Shown one piece after another: positions 52,823 to 63,482 of a DNA stretch of 64,000 nt. Numbering within the stretch: the first letter of the stretch is position 1; each line of letters opens with the position of its first letter. The translations under genes and the position numbers were made by a program. The notes beneath the pieces are model-generated. The model saw only the letters and a list, made by a program, of their open reading frames with translations. It searched no databases and was not told the DNA's origin. The stretch is from the NCBI GenBank assembly GCA_009982845.1, contig JAADKB010000002.1, positions 620,001 to 684,000 of the forward strand, in the 5' to 3' direction. This stretch comes from Delphinella strobiligena. Its lineage: Eukaryota > Ascomycota > Dothideomycetes > Dothideales > Dothioraceae.

Positions 52823-54571
52823 GGAGTTGACACGAATTCATGACGAAAAGCACGAGCGGCACGAGACAGATGAGTCAATAGCCTCAAAAAAAAATCAGGG
52901 CATTGGACGAGTGCTCTCGAGAGCTGAAGCTGGTCCAGCTCAGCTTAGCATAGCATTTCCAGGCGTATTCGATAGCGACAAGACATTAATAGGAGATTTG
53001 ATTCTCACTGCATCTTTACCTTTACTATTTGAAATTCGCGCTTAATCGACCAACAAAACCTAAATATCACTCCAAACAATAGCGGATTACTCGCTCTAGC
53101 TCTGCATAACAATCCTTAACCTTGTCAGAGATTCCTTGCATAGATAATTCCTCTATGTCGGTTCCATCAGGACCACTGCAACGATTGACTTTCGGCGCTT
53201 AATAAGGCCAAGCATCCAATATCGATGGATCTTGCTCAACCCTTGCAAACTAAACATTCGGATTGAAGCTAAACGCCAAGCACCAAGATGTCCTTGTTCC
53301 TTTTGACTCTCGAGATCAAGGAAAAGTTTGGTGCTGAATGTGGAACATTTGCGGCAGTGAACGGCTGGAAGGAACACACATGTCTCTGATCTTGCGCAAC
53401 GTTTGCCACGGGCCGCGAAAGTGTAGCGATTCAATTGGCCGGCATTCCCCAATTTCAGAACGCCGACGGGCTTCTGTCCGTGAAGACGCAATTTCCGGTT
53501 TGCTTTTGACTCCCCAGAGAATGGAAGGATTGATCCATGGACAGCTTTGAAAGCCGACGGGAAGCTTGACAGTTGCGAAGCGGGAAGAGAGGAGGACGGA
53601 CCATACTGCATGCATGTTTGTTGAGATTGCGCGGTATGCATGCATGTCAAACTGTTATCTCGCCAGATTAACGAAGTGACATGCATGTTTCCTAGGTTGT
53701 TTAAGATCTGTGTTTGGCTATATGCTTCGTCTAGCTGCATACCTTATCTCAATTGATGATGTAGGGGCGGTTCTCACTCTGGTGATTCGTGATTGACATT
53801 TGCGGGCATAAACTCTTTTGCCTGCGATCTTAAACGGAAAGGTCACAAGGGAAACCAAGAGGGGGATCTCCCGAAGAACTCCCTCTCGTTCCGGCCTAGT
53901 TTTGATCCATTTCGCAGATGATTTGCAGAGCCAAGCTTTGCTATCTTGTGTAGGCGCCAATAGGGCGGCACCGCTTGAGCACGGTGCTTTTCTGTGAAGG
54001 ACGACAGCTCTCGCAAGCCTTTGACACAACTTGACCTCGTCAAGATATTCCTTCACGCTGTCTAAAACAGGTAAGTGGACCATAGCGTGCAACATCCATA
54101 GGCCTAAAGCAAAACACGTCACGCTAAGCTCATCTCGTTGCGTAAATGCTGTATGGTAGGTGGCGCCATGGGCACGCGTTAATTGTAGGTGTACCGGCTC
54201 TTATCGGCGCCTGGGCCGGTAAGCAAGCATCTGTCGAAAGAGCTTGTCGCCCTGGTCGTTGTACAAGATGCGCGTGGGGGACGCGGTGCCGCGCTCTCGA
54301 CAGATGTGATCTCATCTGTATCGCACTTTTGCTTTCCTAGATTGCTGGGTCGCATCCTATATCTGTCACTCCTTTTTCACTTGTTATACCATATAATCGC
54401 TACAACTCCGAACACAACATAGGCTATTCCTATCTTTGGCCTATTGCCTATTGCCGATCTCCGGCAGTTACTATTACCTCGCGCCATTGTCTCCAATTCA
54501 AGCAACGGTCCCATCACACCTCTCTGAAACCAAGCCTATGCCGCCGGGCATATCCGAGACAGTATATAGAT
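52823..54571. other. Intergenic region with clustered ATGCATG motifs
   Basis: This 1.75-kb gap lies between cyclophilin 40 and the kinase gene. Open frames at 53153-53740 and 53718-54122 on the minus strand have no recognisable domain and poor codon bias. A cluster of ATGCATG motifs is at about 53607-53688. Confidence 0.4.
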
Positions 54572-56152
54572 ATGCCATCGTCGTCGACGCCTCTACAGAA
54601 GCCACTGGCTGAAAATCCTGACGCCGAATGCTCAGTACACTCATGTCCAGAAAGCCTGAACTTGGAGCAAACGAGTGGTCTGTTTAGCGGAAGCAGCAAA
54701 GACTTGAAGGCAAACGAGCGGCCAGATGAAAAGGCACCAAATGTCCTAGCCGAGGGAATCCAAAGACTACACGTTGTAACTCCTGCAAGCAAGACCAACA
54801 TGTATTCTTCCAGCATGAATCGACCAACCCAATATACCACGAATGGACCGTTAACACCACCAACAACACCAAAGTCCAAAACCGCTGGTCGATTCTCCCA
54901 ATTCCAGCATCCTACACTTGGCCACCGCCGCCGATCAAGTTCAGACTTCTGCCTTGATATCAAAAACATTGAGTTTGATACCACGCACGCTCAACTTCTC
55001 GGGTCTGGTCTCTGGTCCAAAGTGTACAAACTGAACCCCTCCCTTCCCTCATCCTTTGCCTCACCACCTCTCTCAACCGGGAACTCGCGCCCGAGCGACC
55101 ACGCTCTCCTGACTCCCCCGACGACTCCTCAAAAACTCTCGTCCTTTGCTTCAACTGCACTCCCGAGAGCTATAGCACTGAAAGTCGCATCCCGATCAGA
55201 TGCTCTTCCAGTTTTCGAATCAGAAGCCCGCACCCTCACCCACCTCCAGAAGTCCACCACGGGTCAACAAGAAAGCGCAGAAGCCTACATCATACCCTTC
55301 TACGGTCTCTCGATCCGGTCCAAAGCCTTGATTTTCCAAGCCTGCAACGCAGGCACTCTCGAAGATCTAATCAACTCTTCCCGCGCATATTCTCCAGCCG
55401 AAACATTAAACCTCCTCATCACGCTAGCCCCACAACTGATATCCGGACTAGCATTCATGCACGCCAAAGGCGTAGTCCACGCGGACATCAAACCCGCCAA
55501 CATCCTGGTAGACCGGGACGAAGAAACCTCCACGCTAAAAGCGCGCTTCGCCGATTTCAGCGCCTCCTTCATCTGGCCCCCCTGTCCCTCAGACTCTTCC
55601 TCGCCCGCCATCCCCTCCACCCAAACCCCCGCTCCCCCTTCCGCCGGCGCCCTAGGCGGCACCTGGGCCTTCATGGCCCCAGAACAACTCTCCCGCGACC
55701 CAAACCTCAGCAAACCCTCCTTCGCATCAGACGTCTACTCCCTCTCCATAACACTGCTCTCCCTCCTCATCGGCGGCGACCCCTTTAAGCGCGTGGCGAA
55801 TAATCTGTTCCTGCTCCGCGAAGCCGTCAAGATGGGGAATGTGCTCGGGTTCGCGCTGGGCGAGCCAGAGTTTGAAGATCGTGTTGCGAGGGTGCAGGAG
55901 GTTTGGCGGGGGCAGGGGAGGCAGAAGAGTGCGCTTGGGTTGTTGAAGGGGGGTGGAGGAGGGAGAGGGGGGAGAGGGGGAGTGCGGGGGTTTGGGGGCT
56001 GGATGTTAGGGAGAGGTTGGGTTTGTGATTTGATTTGGCCTGTCTTTTTTTCTTTTCCTTTTTTTTGCTCGTTTTCTTTTTCTTTGGCTAATGGGCTTGG
56101 TGAGTGCCTCTTTCTCTCTCTTCTGTTTTTGGCTCGTCTGAGCTCGTCTTGA
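54572..56152 (+). CDS. Protein kinase with DFS in place of DFG
   Basis: This 526-residue single open frame is a eukaryotic-type protein kinase of no family I can name. Residues 1-125 are disordered, with two LTPPTTP motifs (94-100 and 180-186, possible CDK sites). Kinase hallmarks are LGSGLWSKVYK (143-153), Lys204 in AIALKVA, Glu218, HADIKPAN (303-310) with Asp305 and Asn310, FADFS (327-330) where DFG is usual, and MAPEQ (368-372). The HRD arginine is Ala, so activation-loop phosphorylation may not be needed. DFS keeps the metal-binding Asp328, so activity is plausible. Residues ~450-526 become Gly/Arg-rich and then strongly hydrophobic; this may be a true membrane tail or read-through of an intron or 3' region, so the C-terminus is uncertain. 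Confidence 0.72.
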   Translation: MPSSSTPLQKPLAENPDAECSVHSCPESLNLEQTSGLFSGSSKDLKANERPDEKAPNVLAEGIQRLHVVTPASKTNMYSSSMNRPTQYTTNGPLTPPTTPKSKTAGRFSQFQHPTLGHRRRSSSDFCLDIKNIEFDTTHAQLLGSGLWSKVYKLNPSLPSSFASPPLSTGNSRPSDHALLTPPTTPQKLSSFASTALPRAIALKVASRSDALPVFESEARTLTHLQKSTTGQQESAEAYIIPFYGLSIRSKALIFQACNAGTLEDLINSSRAYSPAETLNLLITLAPQLISGLAFMHAKGVVHADIKPANILVDRDEETSTLKARFADFSASFIWPPCPSDSSSPAIPSTQTPAPPSAGALGGTWAFMAPEQLSRDPNLSKPSFASDVYSLSITLLSLLIGGDPFKRVANNLFLLREAVKMGNVLGFALGEPEFEDRVARVQEVWRGQGRQKSALGLLKGGGGGRGGRGGVRGFGGWMLGRGWVCDLIWPVFFSFPFFCSFSFSLANGLGECLFLSLLFLARLSSS

Positions 56153-56644
56153 GGTTTTAGCTTTTGTGGTGTTTGGGACCGCTCGCTGCTGGCGATTTTT
56201 TTTTCCTTTCTTTCTTTCTTTTTGAGGGTACACCTATCACGCGATTCTAAAGATTTTTCTGATGATGACGATGATGGGGATATCTTTGGATGGAGTTGAG
56301 TGGACTGTTTTTTCACCGTCTTTTTATTTTCCTCGGCGGTTTACATATGATACCCTCGCTATAGTTGCGCGTTTTGACGACTTATTTTCATCGGCATACA
56401 GAAGATAGGATATAGAAAAGAGAAAGACGACGATCAGCAAGAAGGGAAGGGGAAAATAACCCCCTCAGGCTGTCGACAGGTGAAGGAGACGAGTTTTAAT
56501 TTGTGTATATCTCTTGTATTTCTACACATTCCCATCTATCAAACTTGACACATCAAAGCGTTAAATCATACATTTCCATTGAACCTGACTCGCCTGATAT
56601 CGAAATCATACGCCATACGCCACACACGTGAGAGTCTCGAGGCA
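56153..56644. other. Convergent intergenic region
   Basis: This 492-bp gap holds two 3' ends. T-rich stretches near 56197-56222 follow the kinase frame. No gene is seen. Confidence 0.35.
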
Positions 56645-59092
56645 TCAGAGTCCCTTAATCAGACTCCAGATATCGAGCGCATTGCTCCACCCACCCCTCA
56701 CCCCAACAGCAGCCAACAGGACTCTGAAGAAAAAATCCGCAAGACTCAACAGCGCGGTGAAGCCGCCCGCGTACCTCTCGGCGAGAAATAATCTCGTCAC
56801 CGCTTGTCTGTAGGTCTTGGCGTCCTCGCAGTGGCGGCGCACGAAAAGATCGAGGCCGGATGGAGGGAAGGTGCGGATATCCTTGACGATGACGCTGGGG
56901 TTCTTGCTTGCTTCAGTGGGGTAGGATACAGTGGGCGGCGGACACCTTAGCGAAAACAGTAATCTCCATCGTAGGCTCTCGAGCCACCCGATCCGGCGAG
57001 GGTTGGCCGCTTCGACGGTGCGACTGTGGCTGAGTGCGGCGTGTAGCGGTGCCGGCTTCTCGGTTACGAGGGTCCTGTTTTTCTCGTCCGTTGCGATGCT
57101 CTCGCGCTCCAACGCCTCGCTGGTGTGCGCGTAATGCACGGATCTGGAGTAGAAGCTTGGTGCTAGGATACGGATGACGGTGTCGGGTTCGTCGGCCTCA
57201 TCGACACTCATCAGACCTCCAGAGACAAAGGTGTGTGGTTTACCCATTCCAGGCGGAGGAACATATAGCAACCTCAATGGGGTAGGGGATTTGGCAATGA
57301 GGGATTGCAGGTAGATGCGGAAGAAAGCCTCGATTGTTGCTTCTTCGCTCGTCTGTCGGCGACCGATACTCGAGGAGAGGACTTCTGGCTTGTAGAATAC
57401 GGCGAGTGATTTTCTGGAGTGGAGAGTAAGGGCTTGTGCGAGGATCCGGGGGAAGGTTAGGAAGCCCACCCAGAACCATTGCGTTAGGAAAAGGAGGAGG
57501 TCAAAGGCCGTGATCTTTGTGGCGTCTCTTGTGGAGGTTGAGTAAACTCGGGCGACTAGTTTTGTTTTGCCGTCGGGTGTTTTGAGTTGGATCACGTTGT
57601 CTATCAAGGGGCCAGCTCTGTTGGCGAGAGAGACAACGGGGTCTGTGGCTGTGAGAGTGTAGGTGCCTTCTCTGTCATTGAAAGGGGAGACATGAAAGTC
57701 TTTCTGCCAAGCATTGGTGAACTTGGTTGCGGCTCGCGCTGATCCTTGATTCAATGCGAAGTAGTCCTGGTCAGCTTCGGTAGCCTTTAGCAAATACATT
57801 CGACGCTCATCAAAGGTGTTGTTGACTTCGAGGATCATCATTGTCAGACGGGAATCGTCATCGTAGATATACCAGAAGGAGACTGGATTGAAGGCATAGC
57901 CGAGAAACCTTGGGGCTGTTATCAGGTAGGCGACAGACCATTCGTCGTCAGAAACACCCTGTTGCTGGTCAGCTTCGTCCGATTTTGAGCCCGGAGCTTG
58001 CCCTTCGGCCTTCGATCGATCACAGAGTGACTGCCTGCAGTTGAGGTCTCGAGGCTTACTACATACGGCATCGGAACACTTTCATACACTTTTGACTTTT
58101 TCATTGTTCGTAGTTTTGTCATCTCACTGACAGGGCAGTCACAAGGCTACCGACCTACCAGCGAAAGAGCTGCTCAACTAGCATACCTGTTGGCGCAAAT
58201 AATGTCCTAATTTGTGGTCCAGACAGTTGTGGCCATTTCTAGACAGATGATCCTTCGCACTGACATCGAACCAACCTCTTCGTCGTTTCGAAGAGGGCAG
58301 GTGGTTTACGTCGCAAGAAAGCGCAGAACCAGCGCACCCTATCCATCCCACGGGCACACCAACAGACAGGTAGGAGTAGTCGAAAGAATGCTTTTCCGGG
58401 AAGAACCGTGTATGAGTTGTCCGGCCAGGTATCAGCATTGGGGGCAACAGATAGTCTTCTTTCTCCCAAGAGTGCGTCGTCTCTGCAAATTTGACGTGGG
58501 GCTTTTCCTCTCCTCGCCAGACGACAATGCCAGCCAAAGTTGCTAACAACACGATCATGGCAAAAGACTTGAACTCCACTGGTCGCTCTTGGATTATCCA
58601 TTGAGGAAAGATCAGGAGCAGAAGGTCCTGGATAGTGCGGACATCATTCAACCACAAGCTGGTCGCCAGTGATACCAAAAGCAACGGGATTACAATGTAG
58701 CCGAATGACCCGTCATTCTGCTCTCTTGGATCTTCGCCACGATATGCAATGGCTCCTGCAAAGACAGCCATGACAAAGACCATAGAGAAGATCTGAAGCT
58801 CCATGGAACGCTCCTGGTGTATCCAGGCCGGTACCAATTGCTGAACCACATTTTGAATGCTAGGAAGGCCATGACCTAAGACATATACGCTCAGACACAA
58901 TATCGTATCTGTCAAGGTGGTCTTGTCGTGCTTCCTGATCCTGTATAACCACAGTGGCTGTAGCAATGAAATTGAGTCGGCATCGGCATTACGGAAATGT
59001 TGAGTTAACGAATAGATCGTCCAGAGAATTAACGCAACATCGATCGTCATTGCGACACCTGTACGAGGGGCTGAACTTCCTGTGACCCTCAT
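56645..59092 (-). CDS. DUF1365 protein with duplicated N-terminal membrane module
   Basis: Two exons (58187-59092 and 56645-57958, intron 57959-58186) encode 739 residues. The N-terminal ~190 residues have about five hydrophobic helices, two of which belong to an internal duplication: PAWIHQERSMELQIFSMVFV and PQWIIQERPVEFKSFAMIVL, each followed by an A-G-x-x-x-W/Y-RGE end. The DUF1365 domain begins near 215: GRTTHTRFFPEKHSFDYSYL, then, across the junction, LRQQ-GVSDDEWSVAYL and APRFLGYAFNPVSFWYIY, followed by VNNTFDERRMYLL and WQKDFHVSPFN. DUF1365 proteins occur next to cyclopropane-fatty-acid synthase-like genes in bacteria, hinting at lipid chemistry; no activity is established to my knowledge. 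The 228-bp intron is long for this window but is required by the phase-0 join of conserved blocks. Confidence 0.82.
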
Positions 59093-59858
59093 AATGTTGT
59101 CAATTGGGCTCTTAAGCTTTGTGGCTTCGCATTTTGAGAGACATTCATACTAGGTTACGAGCACATCGTTGATCGCGAATCTCCATTATTATTGACTCCG
59201 CAAAAAGGTCGTTGACGTACTTGTAGCTCGCTAGCTCGGGACGGAACGTGGCGGCTCCGCGTAGCTCTCGTGATGCGGATCATGCGGCTGAAGCACAAGC
59301 ATCAGGTTATACCGTTATAGCCTTGTAGCTCAGTTGCGCTTTTGTTTTTCCGTGTAGCCACCACAAGCATGATGTTGCTTGATGTAAGGTAAGCGTGGTA
59401 AGGTATGTACCTTAGCTTCCATGAACGTGATACTGGGAAGCATGTGACAAGTGCGAATGTTGCAATCTAGTCAAAACCATCCTTCCCACTATGTAGAAGG
59501 GACAAATTGGCGGGCCGATGCAGCTTCAAACGTGAATTGGGACGATGTTATAGACAATTATAAGACTATAGAACGAGATATGTAGCAAGGTGCCACAACA
59601 TTAGGAACAGAGTAGCTAGCCAGTACAGCGAACGGCGCGGTGTCACTTTCCAACCTTTTCAGCGGCTGTACATGACGATTCACAAGGTGAGATGTCCTAT
59701 ATCGGAGCGAATGCGGCTGAAGAAGTCGTTGTCGTTGCATGTTATGGCGCCCGAGCTCTGCACCGCTGTCCTTTTATATCTCTATCAGAGCTTGATATGC
59801 AATAGTATGATACATAGCGATACAGGATATGTTGTCATACAGACTTGATAGCGCGTTA
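59093..59858. other. Intergenic region
   Basis: This 766-bp gap lies between two minus-strand genes. A tRNA-like TAGCTCAGTTG at about 59329 lacks the rest of a tRNA. TAGCTCGCTAGCTCGGG near 59223 is a short AGCTCG duplication. I see no gene. Confidence 0.4.
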
Positions 59859-62045
59859 CTACTTCGTCAAGAAGTTTTGGAATGCCTTGTTGTCTATTGT
59901 CACATTTCCGACAGCTCTCAGCTTCGCCTTGCCCACCTTCTGTTTCTCCAAAAGCTTCCTGCGTCGACTAATGTCCGAAGCATGAAGCTTTGCGAGGACA
60001 TCCTTCCTGAAAGCCTTCAAAGTCTCGCGAGCAACTACCCTCTTTCCCGCTATAGCTTGAATGACCACCTCGAACATCTGGCGGGAAACATGTTCCTTAA
60101 ATTTGGTGACCCATTGCTTGCCGATCTTTTCTGCCTGGCTGACATGGACGACGCGTGCCACTGCATCAACTGGTACCTTGTTGACATGAAGCTGTAACTT
60201 TTGAATATTGGAGCGTCGCCACCCTGAGTCCTCATAGTCGAGAGATGCATATCCTTTGGTTGCACCTTTGAGCTTGCCAAAGAAATCATCGACCAAGTGT
60301 GCCAAGGGCAAGTCATACTTGAGGATGACTTGAGTAGCGGTGAAGAAGGTAAGCTCTTGTTGCTCACCACGATTAGCCTCGCATATCTCGATAACTTTAC
60401 CGAGGTACTCTTCCGGCGTTGTGACGGTCACCATAACATAGGGTTCGTGAAGTTCGGTAACATTTTGATGCAGCGTCTCTCCTTCTGGAAAGTCGTTCGG
60501 GTTGGTGATGATGGTCTCACCCCCTTTCCTGTCGATGACCTTAAATGGCACTGAGGGTGGTGTGATGATGATGCTGGCACCATGTTCCTGCCGAAGACGA
60601 TCCTCGAAGACGGAACAGTGCAGTGTACCGAGAAAGCCCAAACGCCAACCTGCTCCAAGTGCATCTGATGATTCCTTTTGAACAGTCACACTGCGATCAT
60701 TGAGCATGACTTGGTTGATGCTGTCCTCCAGGTGCTCGTAGTCACTTTGATCAACGGGAAAAGCTGCAACAAAGACCATAGACTTTGGCTCTATGAAGCC
60801 CGGCAAAGGCTCCACGGCTTTCTCAGATCCGACGGTCGTGTATGTATCCCCAACCTTGGCTTCCTTGGCTCGCTTCATTCCTGGATTGAAATGCACATAG
60901 CCTACTTGACCAGCGCGCAATACTGTCTGAGGCGTCTGGAAGGGATACATGATGCCGACCTCACCTACGTAATACTTTAGCCCAGTGACAAAGGACGAGA
61001 CATGGTCGCCGGCTTTGATCTGACCATCGAAGATACGGACAAGAAGGATGACGCCCTTGTAGTTATCATACCAGGAATCCACGAGTAGCATCTTCAACGG
61101 CTTGTTCGAATCCCCGATTGGCGCAGGGATCTGGTCTATGACAGTCGGAAGCAAGGCTTCGACGTTGATTCCTGACTTTGCCGAGACCATGACAGCGTTG
61201 CTCGTATCGAGTTCGAATGTGTCTCTCAACTGCTCGAGTACTCTTGGGGTGTCTGCATGAGGCAAATCGATTTTGTTGATGACAGGCACCAATGTCAGAT
61301 TCTGAGCGAAGGCCAGATAGAAATTGGCGACAGTCTGAGCCTGAACACCCTGACTAGCATCGACGAGAAGAAGTGCACCACCACAACTAGCATAACTTCT
61401 CGACACTTCGGCCCTAAAGTCGACGTGACCAGGAGTATCGACCAAGTGCAGCAAGTAGTCTTCTCCCTTGTGATTGTAAACCATAGTACATGTCTGCGCT
61501 TTTACAGTGATTCCTCTTTCTCTCTCCACATCCAATTTGTCCATGATTTGGGAAGCACCTCCCTTTTCAATTGTGCCTGTAAGTTCAAGGAGCCGGTCGC
61601 TGAGCGTGCTTTTGCCATGATCGACATGCGCCACAATGCAGAAGTTCCTGAAGCGCTCTATCGGTATAGCAGAGATCCTCTTCTCCAAGTCTGACTGGCC
61701 TTTTACAGCTTGGGCACTCCATCGTGGAGTAGAGTGGAAGAGTCTCCTCTCAGGCCTCTCATTGAGACCATGTTGGAGCGTCTTCCACGATCGTGTTATG
61801 TCGTCACATTTAGGCGAGGCTCGAAAGCGTCTATGTATCGTCCGGAAGCATGCTTGCATGGGTTCGACACTCGTTGCGCATGGAACGAATGTTGCTGTTG
61901 TTCTGTTGCATTCGAAGGAAGAGCAGAATGATTGCTCCGTCACCCCATGCAGTCGGAGCTTCAGAAAAAGCTCGGCCCGACATGTCCGATGCGTTTCTTC
62001 GACGCAGCCGTGCACGCCGTGGCAGCATGACAGCGACCACCACAT
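59859..62045 (-). CDS. guf1: Guf1, mitochondrial LepA/EF4-type translation GTPase
   Basis: This single-exon gene encodes up to 728 residues. The GTPase domain carries AHVDHGKST (G1), RGITVKAQT (G2), DTPGH (G3), NKID (G4) and SAKSG (G5). The remaining LepA domains follow, including GAGWRLGFLGTLHCSVFEDRL and the C-terminal domain ending in RRRKLLEKQKVGKAKLR, which probes the ribosomal A site. Guf1 promotes accurate mitochondrial protein synthesis under stress, probably by back-translocation. Two starts are possible: the first ATG at 62045, or the one at 61859 (MQACFRTIHRRFRASP), which begins a classical basic mitochondrial presequence and seems more likely; with it the protein has 666 residues, close to the yeast protein. 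It is divergent from mad2. Confidence 0.95.
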   Translation of the reverse strand: MWWSLSCCHGVHGCVEETHRTCRAELFLKLRLHGVTEQSFCSSFECNRTTATFVPCATSVEPMQACFRTIHRRFRASPKCDDITRSWKTLQHGLNERPERRLFHSTPRWSAQAVKGQSDLEKRISAIPIERFRNFCIVAHVDHGKSTLSDRLLELTGTIEKGGASQIMDKLDVERERGITVKAQTCTMVYNHKGEDYLLHLVDTPGHVDFRAEVSRSYASCGGALLLVDASQGVQAQTVANFYLAFAQNLTLVPVINKIDLPHADTPRVLEQLRDTFELDTSNAVMVSAKSGINVEALLPTVIDQIPAPIGDSNKPLKMLLVDSWYDNYKGVILLVRIFDGQIKAGDHVSSFVTGLKYYVGEVGIMYPFQTPQTVLRAGQVGYVHFNPGMKRAKEAKVGDTYTTVGSEKAVEPLPGFIEPKSMVFVAAFPVDQSDYEHLEDSINQVMLNDRSVTVQKESSDALGAGWRLGFLGTLHCSVFEDRLRQEHGASIIITPPSVPFKVIDRKGGETIITNPNDFPEGETLHQNVTELHEPYVMVTVTTPEEYLGKVIEICEANRGEQQELTFFTATQVILKYDLPLAHLVDDFFGKLKGATKGYASLDYEDSGWRRSNIQKLQLHVNKVPVDAVARVVHVSQAEKIGKQWVTKFKEHVSRQMFEVVIQAIAGKRVVARETLKAFRKDVLAKLHASDISRRRKLLEKQKVGKAKLRAVGNVTIDNKAFQNFLTK

Positions 62046-62261
62046 CGATTATATCACAGAATCACAGACATCCAACCATCTTTAGCACACCTGACCCTGC
62101 GCAAACCTGGTCATCAGCACTATCACAATAGACAACCAACTGTAAAACACATTTCTTGCAACACCGCGAGAGACCTTTTTAATATTGTCTTGTCAACCAA
62201 GTAAACAAACAATCTTCCCATTCCCAGTCAGGCCCTCCATCACATTATCTCGAGCAGCGCC

Positions 62262-63373
62262 ATGTCCACTGAGAAAAGGTCAAAGAGCAGCAAGGACAAG
62301 AAGGAGCCCGATGTACACAAGTTGGCATTGAAGGGTTCGTTATGCTGCTTTTTTTAATTCACAATTGTACTCTATTAACGAGAGCAGGATCATCCAAAAC
62401 TGTTACAGAATTCGTATGTTTGAGAGCTAAAGTGCAAATACTGTAGTGCTGATTGTGTAAAGTTTGAGTATTGCATCAACACAATATTGTAAGAGCGAGA
62501 CTTGGAAACAGCAACAGATATTAAAGATGTTGACATGCTCCGCAGGTTTCAGCGTGGTGTATATCCCCCTGAGGATTTCACAGCGTATGCGATGCGAGGA
62601 ATCTCGACCCACAATATTGAACTGACAGCTGCTCAGGGTCAAGAAGTATGGTCTCAATATGCTGGGTAAGTAGATCTCATATGATCTCGGAGACGCCGCA
62701 AAGCATATCGACTAACGTTAGCAGTCTCCCAGGACGACCAGGTCAAGGCCTACATTAAAAAAATCATGTCACAGCTGAATCGTTGGATGACAAAGTCCAA
62801 GATTTCCAAGCTCGTAATTGTTGTTACTAGCAAAGAATCTGGCGAGGACTTGGAGCGGTGGCAGTTCGATGTAAGAGATTGTTTGTCTTCATTGGCGGTA
62901 TGCTAACCATGAGAAGGTGCAAATATTTGGGAAACTTGACAAGAAGAAAGCTTCATCTCAGGCAGGAGACAAGGAAAATGCCACGGCTGCGTAAGTATAG
63001 CCGAGCGCTGAATTGAGGTAGTGATGCTCATACGATTGCAGTAACGTGGACCCTATCGAGGAGAAAACGGAGGTGGAGATCCAACAAGAGATTCAATCCA
63101 TCTTTCGCCAGATCACCGCTTCAGTAACATTCCTTCCGATGCTAGATGGCAATTGCACTTTCAACGTCCTGGTATATGCTGACGCCGACTCGGAAGTACC
63201 ACTCGAATGGGGTGACAGTGACGCTAGAGAGATCAAAGATGCGGAAAAGGTGCAACTGCGCAGCTTCTCCACAAACAATCACCGCGTGGATACCCTCGTC
63301 AGCTACCGGTATGTGCAGGTCAATTGTTTGAACAGCAAGATCTACTGACGCATTGTTTAGGCTGGCCGATTGA
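62262..63373 (+). CDS. mad2: Spindle checkpoint protein Mad2, nine exons
   Basis: Exons 62262-62334, 62388-62413, 62463-62488, 62546-62584, 62637-62665, 62725-62870, 62917-62990, 63042-63308 and 63361-63373 give 231 codons with the stop. The HORMA fold is complete: KLALKGSSKTVTEFFEYCIN, ILFQRGVYPPEDFTAVKKYG, MSQLNRWMTKSKISKLVIVV, ESGEDLERWQFDVQIF, IFRQITASVTFLPMLDGNC and the safety-belt tail LRSFSTNNHRVDTLVSYRLAD. Mad2 binds Mad1 at unattached kinetochores and then Cdc20, blocking the anaphase-promoting complex. An N-terminal basic extension of about 20 residues and a charged insertion (KLDKKKASSQAGDKENATAA) are additions to the ~205-residue core. Intron 1 has a GTTCGT donor; the others are standard. 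Confidence 0.94.
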
Positions 63374-63482
63374 GACATTGTTTTAGACCGTTACAAAGAC
63401 ACGTGGATTTTCAGAACGTGGAGCGGTTTACGATTAGTCAACGACTGTCTCAGATGAGCATAAAAAATGGTTCACAGTCCGA

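Noticed and set aside
53153..54122. Two overlapping minus-strand open frames between cyclophilin 40 and the kinase
   Set aside because: No recognisable motif, and the residue composition looks random.
57922..58122. 66-codon frame considered as the missing DUF1365 exon
   Set aside because: Its frame does not continue into the APRFLGYAFNPVSFWY exon; the direct join from 58187 to 57958 fits the family.
59320..59400. tRNA-like D-arm sequence TAGCTCAGTTG
   Set aside because: No acceptor stem, anticodon arm or GGTTCGA B box follows at the right distance.
62427..62657. Minus-strand 76-codon frame over mad2 exons 3-5
   Set aside because: It is opposite to well-supported mad2 exons and has no domain.
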